From Pseudomonas fluorescens (GTDB taxonomy: Bacteria; Pseudomonadota; Gammaproteobacteria; Pseudomonadales; Pseudomonadaceae): a stretch of DNA of 64,000 bases. Under the pieces are notes generated by a model. The model made no database searches. It was not told where the DNA came from and worked only from the letters and a program-made list of their open reading frames with translations. The translations under genes were made by a program, and so were the position numbers. Each line of letters begins with the position of its first letter. Position 1 is the first letter of the stretch. The DNA lies in contig NZ_JAGGOF010000045.1 in the NCBI RefSeq assembly GCF_018614775.1, positions 87,234 to 151,233 on the forward strand, in the 5' to 3' direction. Shown piece by piece: positions 46,208 to 55,137 of the stretch.

Positions 46208-46235
46208 GTGGGAGCGAGCTTGCTCGCGATAGCGG
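46208..46235. repeat. Single REP sequence
   Basis: GTGGGAGCGAGCTTGCTCGC followed by GATAGCGG, without a facing partner, 48 bp past the sbcC stop. The rest of 45997-46282 holds only the hairpin above. Confidence 0.8.
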
Positions 46236-46282
46236 TCTGTCTGTGCCGGTGATGTTGGATATGCCTACGCCTTCCCCCACAT

Positions 46283-49200
46283 TCATTTCACCTCCACGGT
46301 GCTCAAGCCATTGCCCTGGCGACGCACCTGGATCTGCACCGGGATCCGCTCGTGCATTTCCTGCACATGGGAAATCACCGCGACCTTGCGGCCCTGAGCC
46401 TGCAAGCCGTCCAGCGCATCCATAGCCAGTTGCAGGGACTCGGGGTCGAGGCTGCCGAAACCTTCGTCAATGAACAACGATTCGATTCGGAGCGTGCTCG
46501 ACGCCATCGACGCCAGGCCCAGCGCCAGGGCCAGGGACACCAGGAAGGTCTCGCCGCCGGACAAGGAATGCACCGAGCGCAGCTCGTCACCCATTTCCGT
46601 ATCCATCACCAGCAGCCCAAGCATGCTGCCGCCGCGCTTGAGTCGGTAGCGGCGCACCAGTTGCCGAAGCTGGGCGTTGGCGTGGTGCACCAACAGGTCA
46701 AGGTTGTAGGCCTGGGCCAGTTTGCGGAAGCGGTCGCCGGTGGCCGAGCCGATCAGCGCATCCAGGCGTGCCCAGCGCTGATACTCGGCATACGCCTGTT
46801 CGATCTGTTGCGCCAGGGCCTGGTTGGCGTTCTGCCGGCGCTGGTCCTCGGCCTGTTCGGCGCGCAACTCGGCGTAGCGCTGTTCGCTTTCAACGAATTG
46901 GTTTTGCAGCTCGGCGAGGGCTTCGGCCAGTTGTTCGGGCAGCAGGTTACCGTTGTGTTGGGCCTGATGGTTGTGCAAGCGCTGCTCACGTTCGGTGAGC
47001 AGTACGCGGGCCTGTTCGATGGCTTTTTCGCTATTGAGCAGGCGCTGGCGTAACTGGCTGACGCCTTGTTCATCCAGGCTGAGCAAAGCCTCCAATGCCG
47101 CATCGTCCAGCTCCGGATGGGAGGCGCGCCAGTGGGCGATGCCGGCGGCCAGTGCCTGGTGCTCCGCCTCCAGGGATTGCGCCTGTTCCTGACGGGCCTT
47201 GAGTTCGGCAGCGAGCTGCACCAGGGTGTTGCGCAGTTCCTGCAACTGTTGACCGGCCGCTGCTTCGGCGACGCGAGCCTGTTCCAGCGCCTGATCCAGT
47301 TGTTGCTGCCACTGCTCGGCGCTGGTGTGTTCGCCCAGCAGCAGCGTGAGCCTCTGCTGGCAAGCCTGCTGTTGTTCAGTCAGGGCCTTGAACTGCTGTT
47401 GCGCGGATTCAAGTTGCTGCACGCGCGTCTGCTGGCGGTCCTGTTCCTTCTCCAGGGTTTGTTGGCGCTGAAGTTGTTCGCTGAGTTCCTCGCGCTGCTG
47501 CTCCAATTGTGCCAGGCGCTGGGCGATCTGCTGGTCAAGTTGCAGGAACGTCGCGGCGGGCTCGCTGCGCAAGGCGTGCAGGGTCTCTGCCGGCAACAAG
47601 GCGCTGAAGTGCTGCAGTTCTTCATCCAGGCGCTGGCGGTCACGGGCCAGTGCCTGTTGCTGGTTGCTCAGGTGCTGGGAGGCCTGTTGGCTCGCCGTTT
47701 CGGCATTGCGCAGTTGCTGGGTGAGGCGCGCGGCGTCCTGCTGCAAGGTCAGCAGGGCGGCTTGCCGTTGTTCGTCCTGGTCGATGCGCTGGTGCAGTTG
47801 GCTGTTCTGCTGGGTCAACCAGGCGTCGCGCTTGTCGGCATCCTGGTTCAGCAGTTGCCCTGACAGTGGATGGGCCTCGAGGCTCGGGGCGAGGCTCTGC
47901 TGCTGGCTGGCCAGGTGTTCCTGCTGCTGTTTGAGTTCCTTGAGCTGGGCGATGACGCCGCTGTACTGCGCGCGCAGGTCGATGACTTTTTCATTGAGCA
48001 CATCGACAGCCTTGCGGGCATTGGCTTCCTCGCTTTCATCGTGGCGGCCGAGGTTTTGCAGCAAGGCTTCGGGCTGATGGTAGGGGTGCTCGACGCTGCC
48101 GCACACCGGGCACGGCTGGTCGTCCTGCAACTGCGCGCGCAGTTGCTCGATGCTTTCGCTGCGGGCCAGGCGCTGACGCTCCAGCAGCTCACGGGTGACG
48201 GTCAGGGTCTGTTCGGCAATTGCCAGCTCGGCCTTGGCTTCACCGCCCTCACGTACCAACTGGTCACGCTCCTGCAACGCGTGTTGCTGGCGTTGTTCGA
48301 GGTCGGCGCCGCGCTTGTCCAGTTCTTGCTGGCTGGCCCAGAGCCGGCTCAGCTCTTCAAAGGCACGCTGTTGCTTGCGGTTGTCTTGCAGCAGGTTACC
48401 CAGCAACTGCACCTGTTCGGCCACCGCTTCCGGCTCGGCGCCCGCTTCTTTGTAGAGCACTTCGAGGACTTGGCGATGGGTCGTCAGCTCCGCCGAAGCG
48501 CTGGTAGCGTTTTGCTCCAGGGTGGCGAGTTCGGCCTGGCCCTGGTTCAGGCGATTGCCGATCAGCATCAATTGCTGGAGGCGATCGCGGTAGGCATTCC
48601 AGGCGTCGCTGAGCGGCGCCAGGTGGGTACTTTGCTCAAGCTCGCCAGTGATTCGCTGCAGGCGCTCGGCCAGCTGTCCTTGCTGATCAAGCAAGGTATC
48701 GATCGTGCGTTGGCCGTCGGTGCAGGCCTGCTGCGCCTGTTCCTGGCGTTCCGCGCCTTGGCTGGCGTCTTTCACGAGGCGAGCCAGGGTGCTTTGTTCG
48801 TCGAAGGCCTGACGCAACAATGGCGCAGCGTCGCTGCTCTGTTGCCGGGCCAGGGCCAAGGCCTGCTGTGCAGTGCTCAGACCCTTTTCCAGGTCTGCCT
48901 GTTGTCCATGCAGATCGATTTGCTGTTGGCTGAGCTGCCGGACCTGCAACGCCAAGGGCTCCAGCTGTCGACCCAGTTCCGCCTGGCGGATGAATTGATG
49001 GCGCTGGGGGGCCAGTTGCTCCAGACGCGTCAGTTTCAGGCGCTCATCGGCCAGGGCATTCCAATCGGTCTGGGCCTGTTGCAGTTGCTCGGCCGCGCTG
49101 ATCTGTTCGTCCTGCAGTTGGCGCAGGTCTTTGAGCCAGGTGTGTTGCAGCTCCAATTGCTTGAGTTGGGCTTGCTGGGCCTTGAGAAGCTGCTGGGCTT

Positions 49201-49924
49201 CGCTGAAACGCTGGTCCAGTTCGGCCCGGGCTTCGGGGGCCAGCGGGGTGACACCAATGGCCTGGTCCAGCAACTGCTTGTGGGTTTCCCTGGCGTGCTT
49301 GGCCTTGTCGAAGGCGCGGCGACCGAGGCGAGTGTACAGGGCGGTGTCGGTGAGTTTTTCCAGCAGCTCGCTGCGGTCGTTGTCATCGGCCTTGAGGAAC
49401 GCACTGAACTCGCTCTGGGCCAGCAGCACGGCGCGGGTGAACTGCTCGAAGTTCAGGCCCAGGGCCGCTTCGAGCTGGGCCTTGTACTCGCCTTTCTGGC
49501 TCGCCAGCAGTTGATCGTTGTCCAGGTCGCGCAGGCTCTGGCGGCTGGCCTGCAACTTGCCACTGGCTTTTTCCCGGGCGCGATTGGCTTCCCAGCGGGC
49601 GCGGTAGCGGCGCCCATCGATGCCGCGAAAATCCACTTCGGCGTAGCCGTCGCCGGTGCCACGGCGCAACAGCGTGCGCGGATCACCGGTGGCAATTTCA
49701 CCGTCGGCGTCCGGGACCTTGGCATCGCGACCCGTGTTGTGCAGGCGCGGCACGGCACCGAACAGCGCCAGGCACAAGGCATCGAGCAACGTGCTCTTGC
49801 CGGCACCCGTCGGGCCGGTGATGGCGAACAGGCCGGCGCTGGCCAACGGTTCGGCGGTGAAGTCGATTTCAAAGGGGCCGGCCAAAGACGCCAGGTTCTT
49901 GAGGCGGATCGCGAGGATTTTCAT
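46283..49924 (-). CDS. sbcC: Exonuclease SbcCD, ATPase subunit SbcC
   Basis: An SMC-like ATPase that with SbcD cuts hairpins and processes DNA ends, so it acts directly on palindromic DNA. The 1213-aa protein has the N-terminal Walker A GPTGAGKSTLLDALCLALFG, two very long coiled-coil arms rich in Q, L and E, the zinc-hook CPVC near residue 605 (QPCPVCGSVEHPYHQ), and a C-terminal ABC signature LSGGETFLVSLALALGLA with Walker B ESLFIDEGFGSLD. The start MKILAIRLKNLASL matches the family. ATG 49924 overlaps the sbcD stop (ATGA), so the subunits are co-translated. Confidence 0.97.
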   Translation of the reverse strand: MKILAIRLKNLASLAGPFEIDFTAEPLASAGLFAITGPTGAGKSTLLDALCLALFGAVPRLHNTGRDAKVPDADGEIATGDPRTLLRRGTGDGYAEVDFRGIDGRRYRARWEANRAREKASGKLQASRQSLRDLDNDQLLASQKGEYKAQLEAALGLNFEQFTRAVLLAQSEFSAFLKADDNDRSELLEKLTDTALYTRLGRRAFDKAKHARETHKQLLDQAIGVTPLAPEARAELDQRFSEAQQLLKAQQAQLKQLELQHTWLKDLRQLQDEQISAAEQLQQAQTDWNALADERLKLTRLEQLAPQRHQFIRQAELGRQLEPLALQVRQLSQQQIDLHGQQADLEKGLSTAQQALALARQQSSDAAPLLRQAFDEQSTLARLVKDASQGAERQEQAQQACTDGQRTIDTLLDQQGQLAERLQRITGELEQSTHLAPLSDAWNAYRDRLQQLMLIGNRLNQGQAELATLEQNATSASAELTTHRQVLEVLYKEAGAEPEAVAEQVQLLGNLLQDNRKQQRAFEELSRLWASQQELDKRGADLEQRQQHALQERDQLVREGGEAKAELAIAEQTLTVTRELLERQRLARSESIEQLRAQLQDDQPCPVCGSVEHPYHQPEALLQNLGRHDESEEANARKAVDVLNEKVIDLRAQYSGVIAQLKELKQQQEHLASQQQSLAPSLEAHPLSGQLLNQDADKRDAWLTQQNSQLHQRIDQDEQRQAALLTLQQDAARLTQQLRNAETASQQASQHLSNQQQALARDRQRLDEELQHFSALLPAETLHALRSEPAATFLQLDQQIAQRLAQLEQQREELSEQLQRQQTLEKEQDRQQTRVQQLESAQQQFKALTEQQQACQQRLTLLLGEHTSAEQWQQQLDQALEQARVAEAAAGQQLQELRNTLVQLAAELKARQEQAQSLEAEHQALAAGIAHWRASHPELDDAALEALLSLDEQGVSQLRQRLLNSEKAIEQARVLLTEREQRLHNHQAQHNGNLLPEQLAEALAELQNQFVESEQRYAELRAEQAEDQRRQNANQALAQQIEQAYAEYQRWARLDALIGSATGDRFRKLAQAYNLDLLVHHANAQLRQLVRRYRLKRGGSMLGLLVMDTEMGDELRSVHSLSGGETFLVSLALALGLASMASSTLRIESLFIDEGFGSLDPESLQLAMDALDGLQAQGRKVAVISHVQEMHERIPVQIQVRRQGNGLSTVEVK

Positions 49925-51165
49925 GGCTGTTCGTCCTCCATCTGCACGTCTTGCAGGAGTACGGCAAAATCCTTGAGGGTCTGTTCGTCCACTTCGTTGC
50001 CGTAGGTGTCCTGCCAGGCACGGCTGAACAATTCCTCGGGGCTGAGTTGATCCAGTTCGATCAGCGCGGCGCCGTCATCGGCGCGCCCGCTGCCACCGTT
50101 ACCGGCGTATTCGGCGGCGATCCGCACCAGGCGCACGGCCTTGCCTTGCAGTGCGGTTTCCACCTGGTGGCGCAGGTCCGGTTGCGGCTCGTCGAGACGC
50201 ACCCGCACTTCCAGCCACGGCTGGCGCTGGACCTCGGCGAGCAGGTCAATGTCGGGCAATGCCTTGAGCTGCACCAGGATGTCGGCCAGCGGCGCCGGGC
50301 CCAGCCGTTGCAGGTTGACGGCCCGGGGAATCAGCCGGGGCTCGACCTTGACCAGGTGTTCGCCGTCCAGGGTGATGTCGAGAATCTGGTGCTGGTAGCC
50401 GATCTCGGAGAATGACAGCGGGATCGGCGAGCCGCTGTAGCGAATGCGTTCTTCACCGTTGACCTTCTGCGGCTTGTGCAAATGGCCGAGGGCGACGTAG
50501 CTGATGCTCGGGCCGAACAGGCTGGCGGGCAGGGCTTCGGCATTGCCGATGATCAGGCTGCGTTCGGAGTCCTCCGACACCGAACCGCCAGCCATGTGTG
50601 CATGGCTGACGGCGATCAGCGCCTGGCCTTTCTTGCGCTTGCTGTTGGCCGCGGCGATCAACCATTCATGCACTTGGCCGATGCCCCGCAGGTAATCATC
50701 GCCCAACTGCGCGCCGGTGACTTCGGCGGGCCGCAGGAATGGCAAGGCCAGGCACCACGCCTTGACCTTGCCCTTGGCGTCGGGCAATGGCAGCAGCAGG
50801 CGTTCGACATCCAGCTGGCCGTCGTCCAGCCACAACACCCGGCCCAAGGCATGGGTGCGCAAGCGCAGCATCAAAGGCGCAGGCAGCTCGATCCGCGAGC
50901 CGGAGTCATGGTTGCCGGCGATCATCACGATGGTCAGGTTGGGGTTTTGTTCATGGGCACTGACGATGAAGTCGTACAGCCGCTCCTGGGCTTTGACCGG
51001 CGGGTTGACGGTGTCGAAGATGTCGCCGGCGACCAGCAGCACATCGGGCTTCTCGGTGGCCAACTGACGCAGCAGCCACTCCAGAAAACACCCATGCTCG
51101 AAATCGCGCTCCTGGCCGTGCAGGTTTTGCCCCAGGTGCCAGTCGGAGGTGTGGAACAGACGCAA
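49921..51165 (-). CDS. sbcD: Exonuclease SbcCD, nuclease subunit SbcD (TTG start)
   Basis: Mre11-type Mn-dependent nuclease, 414 aa. Phosphoesterase motifs: HTSDWHLGQ (D8, H10), VAGDIFDTVNPP, IAGNHDSGSR and later ALGHLHKPQ. The protein must begin MRLFHTSDWHLG, and the codon there is TTG (51165) with CTGGAG 7 bp upstream; no ATG or GTG fits. It is the first gene of the sbcDC operon and is transcribed away from the repeat array at 51270-51838. Confidence 0.96.
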   Translation of the reverse strand: MRLFHTSDWHLGQNLHGQERDFEHGCFLEWLLRQLATEKPDVLLVAGDIFDTVNPPVKAQERLYDFIVSAHEQNPNLTIVMIAGNHDSGSRIELPAPLMLRLRTHALGRVLWLDDGQLDVERLLLPLPDAKGKVKAWCLALPFLRPAEVTGAQLGDDYLRGIGQVHEWLIAAANSKRKKGQALIAVSHAHMAGGSVSEDSERSLIIGNAEALPASLFGPSISYVALGHLHKPQKVNGEERIRYSGSPIPLSFSEIGYQHQILDITLDGEHLVKVEPRLIPRAVNLQRLGPAPLADILVQLKALPDIDLLAEVQRQPWLEVRVRLDEPQPDLRHQVETALQGKAVRLVRIAAEYAGNGGSGRADDGAALIELDQLSPEELFSRAWQDTYGNEVDEQTLKDFAVLLQDVQMEDEQP

Positions 51166-51389
51166 GGCAAACTCCAGAAAACAGATGATGGCCGCGGGTG
51201 AAGAGGGCGGCTGGAAAAGTGCAGAGTTTACTGGGAAAAAGCAGAGAGGGGCTGCCGAACTTCTGCTTGGATCGTTCCCACGCTCGGCGTGGGAATGCAG
51301 CCCGGGACGCTCCGCGTCCCAAAAGCCGAACGCAGAGCGTCCGCAGAGGCGTTCCCACGCAGAGCATGGGAACGATTCGAAGGCAGGTG

Positions 51390-51458
51390 CTATTTCGGAT
51401 ACAGCGGCGGCAAGCCGCTGTCACCCAGCGGGTCCCGGCTGCGTTCCGCCGTGGGGAT
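51390..51458 (-). pseudogene. Duplicated 3' tail of batD, copy 1
   Basis: In frame it encodes IPTAERSRDPLGDSGLPPLY plus PK and a stop, differing from the intact gene by one amino acid (R for Q) and a silent change. It has no start of its own and is a by-product of the 190-bp duplication. Confidence 0.85.
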
Positions 51459-51580
51459 CGATCGTTCCCACGCTCTGCGTGGGAATGCAGCCTGGGACGC
51501 TCTGCGTCCCCAAAAGCCGAACGCGGAGCGTCCGCAGAGGCGTTCCCACGCAGAGCATGGGAACGATCCGAAGGCAGGTG

Positions 51581-51649
51581 TTATTTCGGATAAAGCGGCG
51601 GCAAGCCGCTGTCACCTGCGGGTCCTGGCTGCGCTCTGCGTTGGGGATT
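51581..51649 (-). pseudogene. Duplicated 3' tail of batD, copy 2 (frameshifted)
   Basis: Same 69-bp tail with several substitutions, a TAA stop in place of TAG, and one base lost in the DPLGD region, so the frame is broken. Confidence 0.83.
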
Positions 51650-51769
51650 GATCGTTCCCACGCTCTGCGTGGGAATGCAGCCCGGGACGCTCCGCGTCCC
51701 CAACAGCCGAACGCGGAGCGTCCGCAGAGGCGTTCCCACGCAGAGCAGGGAACGATCCGAAGGCAGGTG

Positions 51770-53407
51770 CTATTTCGGATAAAGCGGCGGCAAGCCGCTG
51801 TCGCCCAGCGGGTCCTGGCTGCGTTCGGCGGTGGGGATGGTGCGAATCGCGCGCCACAGGTCTTCGCCTTGCCAGTGCTGGCCGGTTTCGCTGTAGAGCG
51901 CGCCGTTGAGGCCGTCGAGGGCGTCGGACAGCGGCACGAAGCGCGCGGCCATGTCGGCCAGGGTTTCCGGTTGCTGACGGGCCCAGGCGTCCAGGGCCTG
52001 GCGGGTGGCGTGGGGGTCGTTGGCCAGGCAGGTGCGCTTGAGGTCGTCCAGCAGCGTACGCGGGCTCGGTCCGGCCTGGGTCGCGCGCAGGACGGCCGGC
52101 TGCGAGCGCGCCCGCCACCACAAGCCGAAACCGAGCACCGTCGTGCAAGCCAGGACGAAGGTACCCAGTTGCCAGTACCACAGGGTGTCGCTGTCGACGG
52201 TGGTCATCACCTGAGGTGTACCCGCCGGCGCGTCCACCATCAGGCTCGGGTTGTTCGCTACTTGCAGGGTCCGCGCCGGAAGGCTGGTGCGGTCCAGGTG
52301 GTCTTCCAGGGTGTTCCACCAGACCACTTCCACCGGCGGCAGGTCGATGGTGCCGCTGCGGTTGGGCACCAGCGCTTCGCGGTCTTCGCGGCTGCCCACC
52401 AGGCCCCGCTCGCTGCTGCGGCTGCTGAGCACCGGTTGGTCGGGGTAGCGTCGCAGGCCATTGATCTCGGTGGCCGGCAGCGGTGGCAGTTGGGCACTGG
52501 CCAGACCTTCGGCTTCGAGGGTGAGGCTGCGGGTCAGGGAATCGCCCACCTGGCTATGGGTCGGTTCCGGGCTCCAGCTCTCACTCAGGGACAGGCTACG
52601 TGCCGGCAGCCAGGGCACATCGGCCGGGTAGCTGGCGGGCTTGGGGTTGACGGTCAACTGCAGTTGTTCGGAACTGACGCGCATCAACTGGCCGGGTTTA
52701 GGCCCCGATGGCGCAGCGCCCTGGGCCACTGGTTCAACCAGGGTGGCGCTGAAGGTCTGGGCCGGGATCGTCAATTCGCCGCTGCGTTGCGGGTAGATGC
52801 CGTAACGCAGTTCAATGACCCCGTGGCGCACATCATTGATGACTTTTTCATAGGTGCGCGACTCACCCAGTTGTTCGGTGCGGGCGTCGGGAATGTGCAA
52901 CGGCGTCAGGCTGCTGTCGTCGTAGAGCGACACCGAGTGGTAGATGCGCAGGGTCAGGATCGCCTGGGCCTGCACGTACACGCGGCTCTGGTCGAGGCTG
53001 GCCTCGATGAACACCGGCGCCAGGGTCCCGGACGCATTGCGGGTTTCGCTTTCGATCACTTGCAGGGTGATCGGCTGGGTGCTCACTTCGCCCAACTGCA
53101 ACGGCGGAATGATCACGGTACCGCTCTGGCGCGGCAGCAGGGTAACGATCCAGCGGGTGGTGGCGCGGTTCTCGCCGTCGAGGGTGGTCAACTGGTTGAC
53201 CTGCCGGGTGCCGCGCACATCGAACAATGCCTGGAGCGGGGCAAGGTCGGGCTTGCCGAACAAGGTGGCGTCGTTGGATTCCAGGGTCAGCTCCACCGTT
53301 TCGCCGGAGTTCAGGCGACTGCGGTCCACACTGGCAGTCAGCTGTGCAGCCTGGACCCCGGAGACCCAGAGCAGCAAGACGAGGAGGTAGGCGGTGAAGC
53401 GGGTCAT
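51770..53407 (-). CDS. batD: BatD-like protein (aerotolerance/oxygen-tolerance family)
   Basis: A membrane-anchored periplasmic protein of 545 aa. Signal peptide MTRFTAYLLVLLLWVSGVQA, then repeated Ig-like beta domains (LNSGETVELTLES, GTVIIPPLQLG, TIDLPPVEVVWWN), one transmembrane helix near residue 410 (WYWQLGTFVLACTTVLGFGL) and a cytoplasmic C-terminal domain. This is the BatD (oxygen tolerance) pattern. ATG 53407 overlaps the previous stop by 4 bp. Family role: with BatA, BatB and the MoxR ATPase it forms an envelope stress/protein-maturation system whose mechanism is not settled. Its 3' end is copied twice downstream. Confidence 0.92.
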   Translation of the reverse strand: MTRFTAYLLVLLLWVSGVQAAQLTASVDRSRLNSGETVELTLESNDATLFGKPDLAPLQALFDVRGTRQVNQLTTLDGENRATTRWIVTLLPRQSGTVIIPPLQLGEVSTQPITLQVIESETRNASGTLAPVFIEASLDQSRVYVQAQAILTLRIYHSVSLYDDSSLTPLHIPDARTEQLGESRTYEKVINDVRHGVIELRYGIYPQRSGELTIPAQTFSATLVEPVAQGAAPSGPKPGQLMRVSSEQLQLTVNPKPASYPADVPWLPARSLSLSESWSPEPTHSQVGDSLTRSLTLEAEGLASAQLPPLPATEINGLRRYPDQPVLSSRSSERGLVGSREDREALVPNRSGTIDLPPVEVVWWNTLEDHLDRTSLPARTLQVANNPSLMVDAPAGTPQVMTTVDSDTLWYWQLGTFVLACTTVLGFGLWWRARSQPAVLRATQAGPSPRTLLDDLKRTCLANDPHATRQALDAWARQQPETLADMAARFVPLSDALDGLNGALYSETGQHWQGEDLWRAIRTIPTAERSQDPLGDSGLPPLYPK

Positions 53408-55137
53408 GGGGCTTTTCCCTGGGCCTGATGGCTTTGTTGTTCGTACCAGAATTTACGTCTGAGCAGTTCGCCTGGATTGTCCGGAATCTGGCGCAGCCAT
53501 TGTTCCAGTGCCTGGCGCTGCTCTTCTTCATTGCGCTGGTCAGCGGCGGGGCGCAGCGGCGGCGTGGTGGTCTGCTCGTCGGGCAGTTCGCTGCCCGGCA
53601 CGTCCTGGGCGCCGGGTGGCGGTGCCGGGTGCGCCGGGGCCTGGTCGGGTGGCGCTGCCGTTTCGGCGGAGGGTTGCCCCGGCTCCGAAGATTGCGCGGG
53701 GGAAGCGGCGTCCGGCGATTGTTCGGCAGGTCCATGTTCCTCGTTTGCCGCCGGCTTGGGTTCTTCCGCGGGCGGCGCCTGCTCTTTCAGCAGGCTCTGC
53801 ACCAACGCCTTGTTGGTCTGGGCGGGGCGCAGGTCCGGTTGCAACTCCAGCGCCTGCTCATAGGCATCCAGTGCTGCCTCCAGTTCGCCGCTGCGGGCCA
53901 GGGCGTTACCCCGATTGTAGTGGGCGCGGGCATCGGTGCCTTCGGCGAAGCGCCGGGCAGCTTCGCTGTAGTCACCGGCCTCGTACAGGGCCACGCCTTG
54001 CCATTGATGATCCTCGAAATGCGCGGCGGCCTCGGCCGCGCGCTTTTGCTTGAGCAAGTGCTGGCCCTGTTGGTCGGGGCGTAACCACAGGTCCTCGAAT
54101 TCGAAGGCGTGGCCGGTCTGCGGCAACACTAACAGCAGCGGCAGGCAGAACAGCCAGCCGCGGCGTCCGGCGCAGGCGGCCAGCAGCAACAGCGGCAGGA
54201 GCAGCCAGTAACCCTGGTCAGCCCAGGTGTCCAGGCGCAAGGTCTGGCCATCGTTGCGCAGATGACGCGGACCGTCCAACAGGCCCAGGCCGCGCAGGTC
54301 GCTGTCGTCCAGGCGCGCCGGACGATAACGGCCGTCCAGCTCACTGGCGTAGGCCTTGAGCCCCGGGCTGTCCAGGCGCGGTATCAGGATCGCCCCCTGG
54401 GCATCTTTGAGATAACTGCCATCCTCCTGGGCCACCGGTGCACCATCGCGGGTACCGATGCCCAGCATCAGCCACTGCGTAGGGGAGCCGTCCAGGACCT
54501 GGTGGATACCCTCGCGCTCCTGTTCGTTCAACGACGAAGCGATCAGCAGGATCCGGCCGTGGCCGAGTTCGCCCTGATTCAACAGGGCCAGGGCCTTGGT
54601 CACGGCCAGGTCGGCGCGATGACCGCTTTGCGGCATGATCGAGGGCTTGAGGGCTTCGAGCAGGTTGGCGCTGGTGGCCAGGTCATCGGACAGCGGCACC
54701 AGCGTATGAGCGCTGCCGGCGTAGACGATGATCGCGGTCTGGGCGTCGCTGAGGTTGTGCAGCAGGTCCAGCACCTTGCGCCGGGCCTGCTCCAGGCGGG
54801 TCGGCGGGACGTCGGTGGCGAGCATTTCCGGCGTCAACTCCAGCACCACCACCAACGGGTCGGCGGGTTTCTGGCTGGTCTGTTCGACCCGCGCCCAGCT
54901 CGGCCCCAGCAACGCCAGCACCATCAACAGCCAGCCCAGGCCGAGGGCAATCCACGGCAGTCGGCTTTCGCGGCCTTTGCCGCCACTGAGCAGCACCGAA
55001 TGAAACGCCGCAGGCAAGATCATCTGCCAGCGGCCGACCCGACGCTGCCGATGCCAGAGTTGCCAGAGCAACCAGCCCAGCAACGGCAGCAGCACTATGA
55101 ACGCGGGGCGCAGCCAGTGCGGCCAGAGGGCGATCAT
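53404..55137 (-). CDS. batB: BatB-BatC fusion: VWA domain plus TPR protein
   Basis: A 577-aa inner-membrane protein. Two N-terminal helices (about 11-29 and 62-78), a von Willebrand A domain (about 93-280), another helix pair near 325-365, then TPR repeats (VALYEAGDYSEAARRFAEGT, HYNRGNALARSGELEAALDA) and a Pro/Ala/Glu-rich tail from about 450. VWA and TPR parts correspond to BatB and BatC joined in one chain. The MIDAS position reads E100-L-T-P-E104 where DxSxS is expected, so metal binding is probably lost. ATG 55137 overlaps the batA stop (ATGA). Confidence 0.92.
   Translation of the reverse strand: MIALWPHWLRPAFIVLLPLLGWLLWQLWHRQRRVGRWQMILPAAFHSVLLSGGKGRESRLPWIALGLGWLLMVLALLGPSWARVEQTSQKPADPLVVVLELTPEMLATDVPPTRLEQARRKVLDLLHNLSDAQTAIIVYAGSAHTLVPLSDDLATSANLLEALKPSIMPQSGHRADLAVTKALALLNQGELGHGRILLIASSLNEQEREGIHQVLDGSPTQWLMLGIGTRDGAPVAQEDGSYLKDAQGAILIPRLDSPGLKAYASELDGRYRPARLDDSDLRGLGLLDGPRHLRNDGQTLRLDTWADQGYWLLLPLLLLAACAGRRGWLFCLPLLLVLPQTGHAFEFEDLWLRPDQQGQHLLKQKRAAEAAAHFEDHQWQGVALYEAGDYSEAARRFAEGTDARAHYNRGNALARSGELEAALDAYEQALELQPDLRPAQTNKALVQSLLKEQAPPAEEPKPAANEEHGPAEQSPDAASPAQSSEPGQPSAETAAPPDQAPAHPAPPPGAQDVPGSELPDEQTTTPPLRPAADQRNEEEQRQALEQWLRQIPDNPGELLRRKFWYEQQSHQAQGKAP

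Larger units (their letters stand above)
51270..51838. repeat. Three 190-bp tandem units of palindromic element plus batD 3' tail
   Basis: Units begin at 51270, 51460 and 51650. Each has a ~107-bp palindromic element starting GATCGTTCCCACGCTC and ending GGGAACGAT, a 13-bp spacer (CGAAGGCAGGTGC or similar), and about 69 bp identical or nearly so to the last codons of batD (tail copies 51390-51458 and 51581-51649; the genuine batD end is 51770-51838). This array accounts for most of the 604-bp gap between sbcD and batD; 51166-51269 shows nothing else clear. Confidence 0.92.

Noticed and set aside
47870..50005. 711-codon plus-strand frame over sbcC and sbcD
   Set aside because: Its L/Q-rich translation is the shadow of the SbcC coiled coil; SbcC and SbcD have clear motifs and coupled starts.
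51270..51838. CRISPR-like direct repeats
   Set aside because: Units are 190 bp and contiguous, contain gene-tail sequence and no unique spacers, and no cas genes are present.
51149..53428. 759-codon plus-strand frame running through the repeat array into batD
   Set aside because: It is made of translated palindromic repeats plus batD antisense; the apparent protein repeats are the 190-bp DNA units.
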